A DNA stretch of 35,438 nucleotides, taken from NCBI GenBank assembly GCA_026413865.1, contig JAOAKB010000015.1, positions 1 through 35,438 of the forward strand, written 5' to 3'. The DNA comes from Nitrososphaeria archaeon. Lineage in GTDB: Archaea > Thermoproteota > Nitrososphaeria > JACIWG01. Below, in pieces: positions 1 to 7,550 of the stretch. Both the position numbers and the translations under genes were made by a program. Within the stretch, counting starts at the first letter, position 1. Every line of letters starts with the position of its first letter. The notes under the pieces are model-generated. The model searched no databases and was not told the DNA's origin. It worked only from the letters and a program-made list of their open reading frames with translations.

Positions 1-302
1 TTTCCTCTACCGTTGCACTTTCCACTAACATATACTTACTTTATCTGGAACTGACTCTTATAGGACTTTTTTCAGGACTTCTTTATATGTCAATGCAGTA
101 TAAGATCCTACAATTAGACCCCAAAAATAAGGGGTTGTTCGCAGGCCTATTAGAATCAATAATAGGTATTGGCTTCTTACTAGCTCCTACGATTGGCGGA
201 TTTGTGGCATCTATTGACATAAAATATCCATTCTTTCTACCTCTAATTGCTTCGATTATAATTCTTGCTTTAAACTTTTTAGCTAGTTTAAGAGTTCAAT
301 AA
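1..302 (+). CDS. MFS-type transporter, C-terminal fragment
   Basis: The reading frame is open from base 3 and the gene starts before the window, so only about the last 99 residues are visible. They contain two to three hydrophobic helices joined by short loops. A GLLESIIGIGFLLAPTIGGF stretch resembles the glycine/proline-rich helix 11 region of major facilitator permeases (small residues, then P-x-x-G-G). The protein ends shortly after the last helix, as is usual for the family. Substrate cannot be told. An in-frame ATG at 87 exists but lies inside a helix and is not the start. A perfect 8-bp inverted repeat follows the stop by about 50 bp. Confidence 0.6.
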   Translation, partial: SSTVALSTNIYLLYLELTLIGLFSGLLYMSMQYKILQLDPKNKGLFAGLLESIIGIGFLLAPTIGGFVASIDIKYPFFLPLIASIIILALNFLASLRVQ

Positions 303-350
303 TATTTTATTAAATAGTTAAAATGTTATCTTTTTCTTTAATTAATTGGG

Positions 351-374
351 TATTCTAAAAATTAAGTTAGAATA
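351..374. repeat. 8-bp inverted repeat downstream of the MFS gene
   Basis: TATTCTAA (351-358) and TTAGAATA (367-374) form a perfect 8-bp inverted repeat with an 8-nt spacer. It lies between the transporter stop and the promoter of the next gene. It may be an RNA hairpin ending the transporter transcript or a binding site. No T-run follows directly, so a classical terminator is doubtful. Confidence 0.35.
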
Positions 375-471
375 AATGTATTTAAAAAAATTCTATGAAC
401 AAACAATTTTAAATTATGCTTTTTTTAAAAAAATTAAAACTTTAAATAATAAAATAAATAAACATATATTC

Positions 472-1236
472 ATGAAATATAATAGATCATTAAAAATTAA
501 GACCATACTATCTCTAATAATACTCCTTTTAACAATCGTACCATTAGCTAAAGCTGCTCCCCCAAATGGGGAAACTGGGCCAAATACGTATTTCTATGCA
601 TGGTATTATAATCCTCCAGAAGTATTTAGTCTTGAATCTCAATCTGGACGAATAATATACGGTGAAATTTGGGGTTTTGCTATAAGAGATCTTGATCCTC
701 CAGTAGGAAAAGCTGGTTTGAGTGATTTTGAACTTTTTGCAGTAAGTCATACAATATGGGGATATGACCCAGAAGATGGACAGTTTGCTGAAGCTATAGT
801 GTTTGGAACATTAAAGTATAGTGAGGACGACGGTTATTTTGTTCCAACAGATGACTCCAGTTATAGGGTTTCAGGTGGCGGTTCGTTTACTGTTAGGCCT
901 GTATCTGGTCCAGACTTTACTGATTGGGAGAAGGTTGTCTTTAAACTTAGTGCAAAAGACGTACGTGGTTCAAAGGTTTCGATAAGTGGAACATATGTCT
1001 GTGCAAGTGGACCGCCCACATATTATGTAAGTTTAACAATAATGTTAACAGGACAAGTCTATGAATATGATTACGAAGAAGATGCATGGGTGCCTACTGG
1101 AAGAACAGAAACGCACACTTTAAAATTAAGAGGATATCCTCAATACTACTATTATCTTCCACCATATGTTATATCTTCATGGGCGTATCCTAATGAACTA
1201 GTATGGTTTCCATGGTATTGGCCATTATGGGACTAA
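472..1236 (+). CDS. exported aromatic-rich protein of unknown function
   Basis: Predicted secreted protein of 254 residues. From the ATG at 472 it has a standard signal peptide: basic start (MKYNRSLKIK), a hydrophobic core (about residues 12-24) and an AKA/A-type cleavage site near residue 29. The frame also opens at an ATG at 376, but that adds a Lys/Asn-rich tail without a signal and has no TATA box. A TTTAAATAAT box at 441-450 is 26 bp before 472 and supports 472. The mature part looks beta-rich and is dense in Tyr, Trp, Pro and Gly. It ends in an aromatic run around YPQYYYYLPPY and a PWYWPLWD terminus, suggesting a surface or carbohydrate-contacting role, which is inference only. I do not recognise the family. 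No membrane anchor is seen at the C-terminus. Confidence 0.65.
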   Translation: MKYNRSLKIKTILSLIILLLTIVPLAKAAPPNGETGPNTYFYAWYYNPPEVFSLESQSGRIIYGEIWGFAIRDLDPPVGKAGLSDFELFAVSHTIWGYDPEDGQFAEAIVFGTLKYSEDDGYFVPTDDSSYRVSGGGSFTVRPVSGPDFTDWEKVVFKLSAKDVRGSKVSISGTYVCASGPPTYYVSLTIMLTGQVYEYDYEEDAWVPTGRTETHTLKLRGYPQYYYYLPPYVISSWAYPNELVWFPWYWPLWD

Positions 1237-1317
1237 GACCACTTAATATTTCTCTTTAATTTTTTTTATATTATTTAAAACTTGAATTTTTAAAAACATG
1301 TTACTAGAGATACTTAG

Positions 1318-1453
1318 GTATCAATTTTGTTCTGGAAAAAATTGCTTACTATAACATGACCCTTCTTTGCGACTATTGGATATTAGTGATAGTTTTATAT
1401 CATATAGGGTTGAAGGCTTTTCCAAACTTTAGTGATAACAAAGTATCAATTTT
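1318..1453 (-). pseudogene. possible decayed copies of the neighbouring RHH gene
   Basis: The 240-bp space between the exported protein and the RHH gene has two minus-strand fragments resembling parts of that gene. GTATCAATTTT, encoding Lys-Ile-Asp-Thr in the gene (1589-1599), recurs at 1443-1453 and 1318-1328. After the copy at 1443-1453 the minus strand reads KIDTLLSLKFGKAFN, resembling a fusion of KIDTL with the gene's C-terminal LLEKALKE. TTACTAG also recurs beside both 1318 and 1589. There are in-frame stops and no start. Chance similarity in AT-rich DNA is not excluded. A GATAC-TTAG-GTATC inverted repeat lies at 1309-1322. Confidence 0.3.
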
Positions 1454-1476
1454 TAATAAATGTTATAATTTTACTT

Positions 1477-1647
1477 TTAATTATGTTCCTTAAGGGCTTT
1501 TTCCAAAAGTTCTTCTACCAAACTACTTCTGCTTGATTTTAAATCGCTTCCACCTTCTAGTTCCTTAATTTGCCTTTGTCTTACTAGTGTATCAATTTTC
1601 GTTAAAAGTTCTTCTTTTATTGATATAGTTATCTTAACTTTTTTCAT
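1477..1647 (-). CDS. ribbon-helix-helix (CopG/MetJ-type) transcription regulator
   Basis: Small DNA-binding regulator of 56 residues. It begins KKVKITISI, the alternating beta-strand that enters the DNA major groove as a dimer. An amphipathic helix (EELLTKIDTLVRQRQIKEL) and a second helix after a SRSSL turn (VEELLEKALKE) complete a ribbon-helix-helix fold. The frame extends to an ATG at 1671, but the ATG at 1647 puts the strand at the N-terminus and is about 31 bp from a minus-strand TATA box (1673-1683), so I chose it. Inverted copies of a 9-mer flank that TATA box (see the operator entry), which suggests autorepression. No toxin gene is adjacent, so an antitoxin role is not supported. Confidence 0.75.
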   Translation of the reverse strand: MKKVKITISIKEELLTKIDTLVRQRQIKELEGGSDLKSSRSSLVEELLEKALKEHN

Positions 1648-1651
1648 ACCG

Positions 1652-1704
1652 TAATACCATAATACATTCATACTTTTATATTTTAAGATTACACCATGGT
1701 ATTA
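1652..1704 (-). promoter_or_regulatory. candidate autoregulatory operator of the RHH gene
   Basis: TAATACCAT at 1652-1660 and its exact reverse complement ATGGTATTA at 1696-1704 flank the minus-strand TATA box (1673-1683). The outer copy lies in a near-palindrome, TTACACCATGGTATTA (1689-1704). The inner copy falls at the expected transcription start. RHH proteins commonly repress their own promoters by binding such repeats. That assignment is inference. Confidence 0.45.
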
Positions 1705-1776
1705 TAATATTCAAAATTCAAGACAACAACTATTTTAAAAAAATGTATCATTATTTTATATAAAATTTTTAGAAGA

Positions 1777-2643
1777 TTAAATAAAAAGGAACATAACAAG
1801 GCCTACAATTATAATAATTGCACCTATTAGTGGCCTTGTAGAAACATTTCCTATTTCTTGGGGATAAAAGTGCGCTAACAGATATACAAATAAGGGTTGC
1901 GTATTTATTATTGGCGCAACCTTAGAAACAGAACCATAGCTTAATGCATAAAATGTGAATATCCAAGCTAAAGCCATAACAACTCCTGCAACCAACATAA
2001 GTTTAAAATCAGCCCAAGTTAATTTCCTACTTTTTCTATTATTAATATTAAAAATATAGGTAAGGTAATATAATATTAGTGCAGCTAGATTTGCAATCAC
2101 AGTTCCAAGAAATGGTTGGTTTGAAATATTAAGAGCAATTTTTCTTATAGGATCACCTAAACCACCCATAAGCACACCTAACATAGGTAATATGATATAA
2201 GCTGTTTTTGTTTTTTGATTATTATTCTTGCTTATGCTAGTTTCTATTATTATTGCTCCTGCTATTATGGATAAAATACCTATCCAAAGATTTGGAGGAG
2301 GTCTTTCTGAAAGAATTATTACAGCGAATATCGCTGATATTATGGGCTGAGCTGGCATTACAGAGGATGTTATTAAGGCACCTACCTTTTGTAAGCTCTG
2401 GAAGAAGAGTAGTCTAGCTAAACCTGGTGCAATAAGGCCGCTTAAAGCGAACAAAAGTACACTTGTCATATTTACTTGACTGAAGTCTACAAAAAATAGA
2501 AAGGGAATATAGGTTATACAACTAATAGCCGAAACAAGTAAACTACATGATACATAATCCATTCTTTGTAACCCTCTTTTTATACCAATTATATTATATG
2601 CAAATGTAAAGGATGACAGAATTGCAAAAACTATCTCAATCAT
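1777..2643 (-). CDS. EamA/DMT-family permease
   Basis: Integral membrane protein of 288 residues with about ten hydrophobic helices arranged as two EamA repeats (about residues 1-135 and 148-288). This is the usual length and layout of drug/metabolite transporter superfamily exporters. Short features such as the ISAIFAVIILSERPPPNLWIG segment (the conserved Glu at the end of helix 4 followed by Pro) and its counterpart near the C-terminus fit the family. Substrates vary widely (amino acids, nucleotide sugars, metabolites), so none is assigned. It is divergent from the bPH2 gene across a 113-bp space containing a long direct repeat. Confidence 0.85.
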   Translation of the reverse strand: MIEIVFAILSSFTFAYNIIGIKRGLQRMDYVSCSLLVSAISCITYIPFLFFVDFSQVNMTSVLLFALSGLIAPGLARLLFFQSLQKVGALITSSVMPAQPIISAIFAVIILSERPPPNLWIGILSIIAGAIIIETSISKNNNQKTKTAYIILPMLGVLMGGLGDPIRKIALNISNQPFLGTVIANLAALILYYLTYIFNINNRKSRKLTWADFKLMLVAGVVMALAWIFTFYALSYGSVSKVAPIINTQPLFVYLLAHFYPQEIGNVSTRPLIGAIIIIVGLVMFLFI

Positions 2644-2674
2644 TTATGGTTATAGGGGTGCTTATCTCAACTAT

Positions 2675-2720
2675 ATTTATTTTAAATTATACAATTATAC
2701 TATAATTTATTTTAAGTTAT
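2675..2720. repeat. 16-bp direct repeat in divergent promoter
   Basis: ATTTATTTTAAATTAT (2675-2690) recurs as ATTTATTTTAAGTTAT (2705-2720), 15/16 identical with a 30-bp offset. Each copy is preceded by ACTAT or ACTATA. It lies between the EamA gene start (2643) and the bPH2 gene (2757). It may be a tandem operator, or two promoter elements that resemble each other because both are TATA-like. Confidence 0.4.
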
Positions 2721-2756
2721 CATAAAATTTTAAATAAGAAAATCTTTTAATAAAAT

Positions 2757-3191
2757 GTGGTATACTTGAATACACCAAAAGGGTTTAGTTTAGAAGAAAA
2801 TGAAAAACCTATTTGGTATGGTCGCATGAGTTGGAAAGCAAACTGGTTTTTAATATTGCTGGCAATATTAACAATTTGGCCTTTTGGTTTAGGTATCATT
2901 TTTCTTATACTGGGCCTTCTTAGAATTCTTTCAACGGAATATTTCGTATCGACAAAAAGAATATTTATTAGATATGGTCTCTTTAAAAAAACTGTTTGGC
3001 AAATTAGAAATGAATGGGTCTCAAGTTATCTAATAAGTCAAAGTTTCTTTGGAAAGCTATTTAATTATGGCCGTATTTGGATTAGTACACCAGGATACTT
3101 TAGTGGTGTGACAATTATAAAGGATGTCTCAAACCCAATTTTCTTTAAAACAATACTGGATCCATTACTTATAACATATTCTCTAAAATAA
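2757..3191 (+). CDS. bPH2 (DUF304, YdbS-like) membrane protein
   Basis: Protein of 144 residues with a GTG start. Residues 1-25 are polar (GFSLEENEKPIWYGRMSWKA), followed by a hydrophobic hairpin (about 30-58). A beta-rich domain follows that begins TEYFVSTKRIFIRYGLFKKT, the typical entry to the bacterial PH (bPH2) domain, where a membrane-anchored PH-like fold is followed by G-x-I-x-I-x-T-P-type strands (here GRIWISTPG). Family function is poorly known; these proteins are thought to sit at the membrane. The GTG is supported by TTTAAATAA at 2728-2736. A TTG at 2766 is an alternative start. Confidence 0.75.
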   Translation: MVYLNTPKGFSLEENEKPIWYGRMSWKANWFLILLAILTIWPFGLGIIFLILGLLRILSTEYFVSTKRIFIRYGLFKKTVWQIRNEWVSSYLISQSFFGKLFNYGRIWISTPGYFSGVTIIKDVSNPIFFKTILDPLLITYSLK

Positions 3192-3206
3192 TTTTTATAA
3201 AAATGC

Positions 3207-3238
3207 AATTATCAAGTTTGATATCAAGCTCGATAATT
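3207..3238. promoter_or_regulatory. 32-bp near-perfect palindrome upstream of ADH
   Basis: The left arm AATTATCAAGTTTGAT (3207-3222) abuts the right arm ATCAAGCTCGATAATT (3223-3238). The arms pair at 14 of 16 positions around a central GATATC with no spacer. It sits just upstream of a TATA-like TTAAAT (3261-3266) for the alcohol dehydrogenase gene. The lack of a loop and of a T-run fits a dimeric regulator site better than a terminator. The regulator is unknown. Confidence 0.5.
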
Positions 3239-3290
3239 TGAATTAGATGATTTGTTAAGGTTAAATTAGTGGAAATAGAAAGGCCATTAC

Positions 3291-4364
3291 ATGCAAGCAT
3301 TAGTACTTTACCCTAATTCTGAATTTAAGCTAGAAGAAGTTAGAGAACCTGTTATTGGAGAAAATCCTTATGCTCCAAACGATACCATTTTAGAAATAAA
3401 GTATTGTGGTATATGTGGAAGTGATTTACATTATTGGAAGCATAGGAAAGAGGTTGAAGGCCCAACAAAACCAAGTATAATGGGTCATGAAGTTTCAGCA
3501 ATAATAAAAGATGTTGGCGTTAATGTAAAAGATTTTAAGTCTGGTGACAGAGTTGTTGGCGAAATAGTAACCTTCTATTGTGGTAATTGCATAAATTGTA
3601 AGCAGGGTAGAATAAATATATGCTGTAATATTCCTGTAAAAGAACAAAGAGTGCATTATACAACTGGAGGGGGATTTGCTAAATATGCAGCGTGGCCTGC
3701 TTATTCTTTACATAAGTTACCAGATAACATTGGAGACCTGGAGGCAGTTTTAGTTGAAACAACAGCTGGTTGTGTGCATACACTAATAGAAAGAGCACAC
3801 TTAATGGCAGGCGAATCTGTCCTAATTGTAGGCCCAGGTCCTAGGGGACTAATATTACTACAAGTAGCTAAAGCAATTGGTGCTTGGCCTATTATAGTTG
3901 CAGGAACAAATTTTGATGAAGAAAGAAGATTGCCTTTAGCAAAAGAATTAGGTGCAGATATTATTGTAAATGTAGATAAAGAAGATCTAATTAAAATTGT
4001 ACAAAATGCAACTCATGGTTGGGGTGCAGACGTTGTTGTTGAAGCTGCAGGAACAGAAAAGGCAGTATTGCTAGGTTATAAGTCTCTTAGACCAGGTGGT
4101 CGTATTGTTGTCTCAGGCGGTGGGATAGTAGGTGGAATTAATGTCACCTTGGATACTTATGATTTGATTACAAAAGAGATAACAATATTAGGTGAAATAT
4201 CGCATGTCTGGTATTCTTGGGAAACAGCTATTAAATTAGTTTCAACAGGAAGAGTAAAACTAAGGTCATTAATTTCACATGTTTTCAATTTAAGTGAATG
4301 GCAAAAGGCATTTGAAACGGCAATTAATTGTAGAAATGCATTAAGAGTTGTACTAAAGCCTTAA
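3291..4364 (+). CDS. zinc-dependent alcohol/polyol dehydrogenase (MDR family)
   Basis: Medium-chain dehydrogenase/reductase of 357 residues, the family's normal size. It oxidises an alcohol or polyol, or reduces the carbonyl, with NAD(P). Catalytic zinc ligands are visible as Cys42 (in CGICGSDLH) and His66-Glu67 (GHE). The structural zinc lobe is complete: Cys97, Cys100, Cys103 and Cys111. The Rossmann part has a G-P-G-P-R-G dinucleotide loop (about residues 181-186) and GADVVVEAAG. The CGICGSDLHYW signature is shared with sorbitol/threonine dehydrogenases; exact substrate is not determinable. Cofactor choice is also unclear: after the second strand it reads AGTNFDEERR. It stands alone, with a palindromic candidate operator upstream. 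Confidence 0.9.
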   Translation: MQALVLYPNSEFKLEEVREPVIGENPYAPNDTILEIKYCGICGSDLHYWKHRKEVEGPTKPSIMGHEVSAIIKDVGVNVKDFKSGDRVVGEIVTFYCGNCINCKQGRINICCNIPVKEQRVHYTTGGGFAKYAAWPAYSLHKLPDNIGDLEAVLVETTAGCVHTLIERAHLMAGESVLIVGPGPRGLILLQVAKAIGAWPIIVAGTNFDEERRLPLAKELGADIIVNVDKEDLIKIVQNATHGWGADVVVEAAGTEKAVLLGYKSLRPGGRIVVSGGGIVGGINVTLDTYDLITKEITILGEISHVWYSWETAIKLVSTGRVKLRSLISHVFNLSEWQKAFETAINCRNALRVVLKP

Positions 4365-4777
4365 ACAAAGAGCAATTTTATGTGCTATATCTACTATAGG
4401 TTTAACAATAGGTATGAACAAATAGTTATTAGCAATTTTATTAACGCCACTTGTTTTAATCTTAATTTTAAACTAATCTTCAAAAATTATATAAGCCAAA
4501 GATTATTATACACGTTCATCTATATGAACAAGAATTTTTTAATTTGTAATAAACGGTTGAGTGATAGCATATCTAAATAACATTCAATAATAACTTCATA
4601 ATCTTTTATTACATTAAAGATATAATGAGAAAAACATAAATCAAAATAAACTACATGTGAGGCATTAATCATATAGGCTTATACATGATTTCTTTTTAAT
4701 CCAATAATCGAATCAACGCTTCCTCTAAAGATTAACATTTTTTTATTCCTTAAGCTATTTATCTGATGTGATATAAA
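4365..4777. other. 413-bp intergenic region, no convincing gene
   Basis: AT-rich spacer. The only frame of note (4380-4580) encodes 66 residues of Asn/Ile/Phe/Tyr-rich low-complexity sequence without promoter or recognisable pattern, so I treat it as non-coding. A small hairpin GTTCAT-CTAT-ATGAAC (4514-4529) is followed by a T-run (4534-4539) and may act as a weak terminator. AGCAATTTTAT occurs twice (4370-4380, 4431-4441). I find no tRNA or box C/D signature. Confidence 0.5.
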
Positions 4778-5254
4778 TTGTATAATGGCTTTGTTTATAG
4801 ATTTGGTATACCTGGTAGGATTTTAGTTGCTAGGCTAAAGACGGGAAGTGATCTACTTTTGTCCTTAAAGGAAATTGTTGAAAAAAATGGAATAAGTGCA
4901 GGTGTTATACTTTCAGGAGTGGGCTTACTTGAGAAGGCTTGCATTAGAAATGTTAAGGTTATCCCAGAAAGATTTCCTATTTTGGATGAACATAGGATAA
5001 TAGTTTCATTCAATGGTCCTTTAGAAATTCTATCTTTGTCAGGAAATATTTCTCTAACTGAGAATAAACCTTCTCTGCATGTTCATGCAACTCTTTCTTA
5101 CTATAATGGCGCAAGCATTAAAGTTGTAGGTGGACATGTGATTGAAGGTTGTAAAATATTTAGTTTTGCTGAAATAATTATCATGGAAATAGACAATATA
5201 TTAATGAAAAAAGGCTTTGATGTAGAAACAAAAACTTTACAGCTTTTTGCATAA
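4778..5254 (+). CDS. PPC-domain (DUF296) DNA-binding-type protein
   Basis: Protein of 158 residues made almost entirely of one PPC (plants and prokaryotes conserved) domain. It matches the family's flow: RLKTGSDLLLSLKEIVEKNG, ILSGVGLLEKA, EILSLSGNIS, then the metal-site histidines His101 and His103 (HVHATLS) and His120 in VVGGHVIEG, and a closing AEIIIME strand. In plants the domain accompanies AT-hook DNA-binding motifs; archaeal and bacterial single-domain forms are trimeric and of unclear function. The start is TTG at 4778 with a weak TATA (4754-4762). Its end overlaps the longest possible frame of the next gene but not that gene's preferred start. Confidence 0.85.
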   Translation: MYNGFVYRFGIPGRILVARLKTGSDLLLSLKEIVEKNGISAGVILSGVGLLEKACIRNVKVIPERFPILDEHRIIVSFNGPLEILSLSGNISLTENKPSLHVHATLSYYNGASIKVVGGHVIEGCKIFSFAEIIIMEIDNILMKKGFDVETKTLQLFA

Positions 5255-5315
5255 TCCCATACTTTATTCATTTTTTAAAAAATTTATTTATTTCATTGTC
5301 TTCATCTACTTGGAT

Positions 5316-6653
5316 ATGTGTGATATAGTAGTAGCAACTTCCTCTGCGACTGAGAAAGGGGAAATGATTTTTGCTAAAAATAGCGATAGAGATCCAAACG
5401 AGGCGCAAGTTATAGAGTTTTATCCTCGACAACAACATGAGGAAGAAAAGATGAAGCTGACATATGTAGAATTTCCTCAGGTAAAGGAAACTTATTCGAT
5501 TATTATTTCAAGACCTTGGTGGATGTGGGGTGCTGAGATGGGTGCTAACGAATATGGACTTGTTATTGGTAATACAGCTGTATTCACAAAGGAACCTTAT
5601 AATGAAGTTGGAATTTTAGGTATGGATATTATCAGACTCGCTTTAGAAAGGACAAAAAATTCTAGAGAGGCAATTGATTTTATAGTTTCTGTTATCGAAT
5701 CATATGGTCAAGGTGGAAGTGGAAGCTATGAGCGTAAGCTACTGTATCATAACTCTTTTATTGTCATGGATAAGAAAGAGGCTTGGGTTATTGAGACTGC
5801 AGGTAAATATTGGGTTGCAAAAAAGATTGAATCGATATATAGTATTTCAAATGCATTAACAATTGACAAAGACTGGGATCTTGCATCAAAAAATGTTGTA
5901 GAACATGCAATTGAAAAGAAATGGTGTAAGGATGATAAAGACTTTAGTTTTGCTAAATGTTACTCAGATAGATTCTATACCTATTTTGCTCATGGTAGAG
6001 AAAGAAGAGCGTTCACTTATAAAATGCTTAAAGAAAAGGAAGGAAAAATTAACCTAGAATACATTATTAGCATACTAGCTTCACATAATAAAAAGCCTTT
6101 TAGTCCTGAAAAAGGCACCATGAAAGACATATGCATGCACTATGGTGGCTTAACGAGACCATCACAAACCGCATCCTCTCAAATATCTCAAATTAGGGAT
6201 AATCTGCAAATACATTGGTTTACAGGAATGTCATTACCATGTATGAGTTTGTTTAAGCCGATATTTTTTGAGACAGGATTGCCTGATTTAGGAAAAAAGC
6301 CTACAAACAAGTTCGATAAAGATTCATACTGGTGGTCCCATGAAAAAATTCATAGAATGTTTCAAACAGATTATAGACAAAATATGAAAATTTTCCTAAA
6401 ATTTAAAAATGAAACACAAAACAAAATAGTAGCACATACCAATTGGATTATAAATTTATATCTTGATAAAAAGGTTGGTAAAGAAGAATTATCAAGTCTA
6501 ATTAAATGGGCTTTTGATGAAGAAGAATATCTTATAAAAAATTTTAAAAGAATAATAAGCACTAAAACTATTTTATATCCAACATATTGCATCAATATAA
6601 AAAGGATTAATAAGAAAGCGGGAATAGAATTTAAAAATATAGAAACAAAATAA
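5316..6653 (+). CDS. peptidase C69 / secernin-like Ntn-hydrolase
   Basis: Dipeptidase-family (C69, PepD/secernin) protein of 445 residues. I chose the ATG at 5316 because it makes Cys the second residue (MCDIVVA). In this N-terminal nucleophile family the Met is removed and the Cys becomes the catalytic nucleophile. The following FAKNSDRDPNEAQ and WGAEMGANEYGLVIGN segments are typical. A longer frame from 5247 would bury the nucleophile behind a Phe/Ile-rich tail. A TATA box TTTATTTATTT (5283-5293) also fits 5316. Later visible family features are the VMDKKEAWVIETAG strand pair and the C-terminal W-rich WWSHEKIHR. Likely cytoplasmic peptidase or amidohydrolase; substrate unknown. Secernins are of this family but often lack shown peptidase activity. 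Confidence 0.85.
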   Translation: MCDIVVATSSATEKGEMIFAKNSDRDPNEAQVIEFYPRQQHEEEKMKLTYVEFPQVKETYSIIISRPWWMWGAEMGANEYGLVIGNTAVFTKEPYNEVGILGMDIIRLALERTKNSREAIDFIVSVIESYGQGGSGSYERKLLYHNSFIVMDKKEAWVIETAGKYWVAKKIESIYSISNALTIDKDWDLASKNVVEHAIEKKWCKDDKDFSFAKCYSDRFYTYFAHGRERRAFTYKMLKEKEGKINLEYIISILASHNKKPFSPEKGTMKDICMHYGGLTRPSQTASSQISQIRDNLQIHWFTGMSLPCMSLFKPIFFETGLPDLGKKPTNKFDKDSYWWSHEKIHRMFQTDYRQNMKIFLKFKNETQNKIVAHTNWIINLYLDKKVGKEELSSLIKWAFDEEEYLIKNFKRIISTKTILYPTYCINIKRINKKAGIEFKNIETK

Positions 6654-6710
6654 ATTATTAGAAAGAATAATGTTAGAACCAAGTTTACAATTTTTTTAAA
6701 GTTTTTATAA

Positions 6711-6725
6711 GCTTAAAATTTAAGC
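6711..6725. promoter_or_regulatory. 15-bp perfect palindrome in the thyX promoter
   Basis: GCTTAAA-A-TTTAAGC (6711-6725) lies immediately downstream of the TATA box TTTTTATAA (6702-6710) and ends 12 bp before the thyX start. A regulator bound here would block polymerase. GCTTAAAAT recurs at 7559-7567, between thyX and the reductase gene, without a good second arm. Confidence 0.4.
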
Positions 6726-6737
6726 CAAAATAGTATA

Positions 6738-7550
6738 ATGAATTCAAAAGTTTGCTTAATATCCTATACTCCAAAAATTGAAAGATTATGTGCTGCAGCT
6801 ATGAGAAGTTGTTATTCCAATAAAGCCGCTCATGAACTTTATCTTGATGAAGAAAATTTTCCACAATCGACAGTAGAGAAGCTTATTAATAAGGCAATAG
6901 AACTTGGCCATTACAGTATACTAGAGCATGGCGTTCTAACCTTTTCTCTTCAAGCAGTTAGTAGAGTTTTAACACATCAACTTGTTAGACATAGAATGGC
7001 GAGCTTTTCCCAACAAAGCCAAAGGCATGTGAATATTATTGAAGATAAGGAATGGTATATTAAACCAAATACACTAAAAGAGCATAAAGTAGAAGTTAAA
7101 TTAGATGACACAAAATTGGTTATATCTTATGATGATTTCATGAAAATATCGGCTGAATATTATAAAATGCTTTTAGAAAACATAAATAAAGAAGATGCAA
7201 GATTCATATTACCCAATGCTACATTAACCAACATAACTTTAACTGCAAATCCGAGAGAATTAAGGCACATATATAGTCTACGATGTGATCCTTCAGCACA
7301 GTGGGAGATAAGAGATGTATGCTGGGTCATGCTTGCACTTTCTTACCTTATTGCACCAAACATTTTTTCAACATTGGATGCGCCTGCAAAAAACGCTAAT
7401 GATGTTTTATCAAAGCTAGAAAAATTAAAAGCTATAATTAATGAACAAAGAAGTTATTTCGAAAAATTGGATTCTGGCAAAGTTTTTGAGTTAAATTTGA
7501 AAGAATTTGAATTAGAACATACAGTAAAGGGTTTGATAGTAAAGCTTTAA
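6738..7550 (+). CDS. thyX: FAD-dependent thymidylate synthase
   Basis: Converts dUMP to dTMP using methylenetetrahydrofolate (or a modified archaeal folate) and reduced FAD. The family signature RHR-x7-S is complete at residues 84-94 (RHRMASFSQQSQR). The upstream SILEHGVLTF and VSRVLTHQLVRH helices and the downstream RCDPSAQWEIRDV segment, which lies in the nucleotide/flavin site, are also intact. The length of 270 residues is slightly above the usual 220-260. It is followed 128 bp later by the ribonucleotide reductase, so two DNA-precursor enzymes sit together. Promoter: TTTTTATAA at 6702-6710 with a palindrome just after it. No ThyA is seen in the window. Confidence 0.95.
   Translation: MNSKVCLISYTPKIERLCAAAMRSCYSNKAAHELYLDEENFPQSTVEKLINKAIELGHYSILEHGVLTFSLQAVSRVLTHQLVRHRMASFSQQSQRHVNIIEDKEWYIKPNTLKEHKVEVKLDDTKLVISYDDFMKISAEYYKMLLENINKEDARFILPNATLTNITLTANPRELRHIYSLRCDPSAQWEIRDVCWVMLALSYLIAPNIFSTLDAPAKNANDVLSKLEKLKAIINEQRSYFEKLDSGKVFELNLKEFELEHTVKGLIVKL

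Noticed and set aside
376-471. Upstream extension of the exported-protein gene from the ATG at 376
   Set aside because: It would place a Lys/Asn-rich tail before a perfect signal peptide, and the TATA box at 441-450 fits the ATG at 472, not 376.
4514-4539. GTTCAT-CTAT-ATGAAC hairpin followed by T-run
   Set aside because: Six-bp AT-rich stem about 150 bp from the nearest upstream stop; too weak to call a terminator with confidence.
4380-4580. 66-codon plus-strand ORF in the 413-bp spacer
   Set aside because: Low-complexity Asn/Ile/Phe/Tyr composition typical of AT-rich non-coding DNA, no TATA box, ribosome site or recognisable pattern.
5247-5315. Longer start of the C69 peptidase gene
   Set aside because: It would bury the Cys nucleophile that must be residue 2; the promoter also fits 5316.
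6371-6682. Hydrophobic 103-codon antisense ORF over the end of the C69 gene
   Set aside because: Phe/Ile/Leu-rich product arises from the Lys/Asn-rich coding strand; no support as a real membrane protein.
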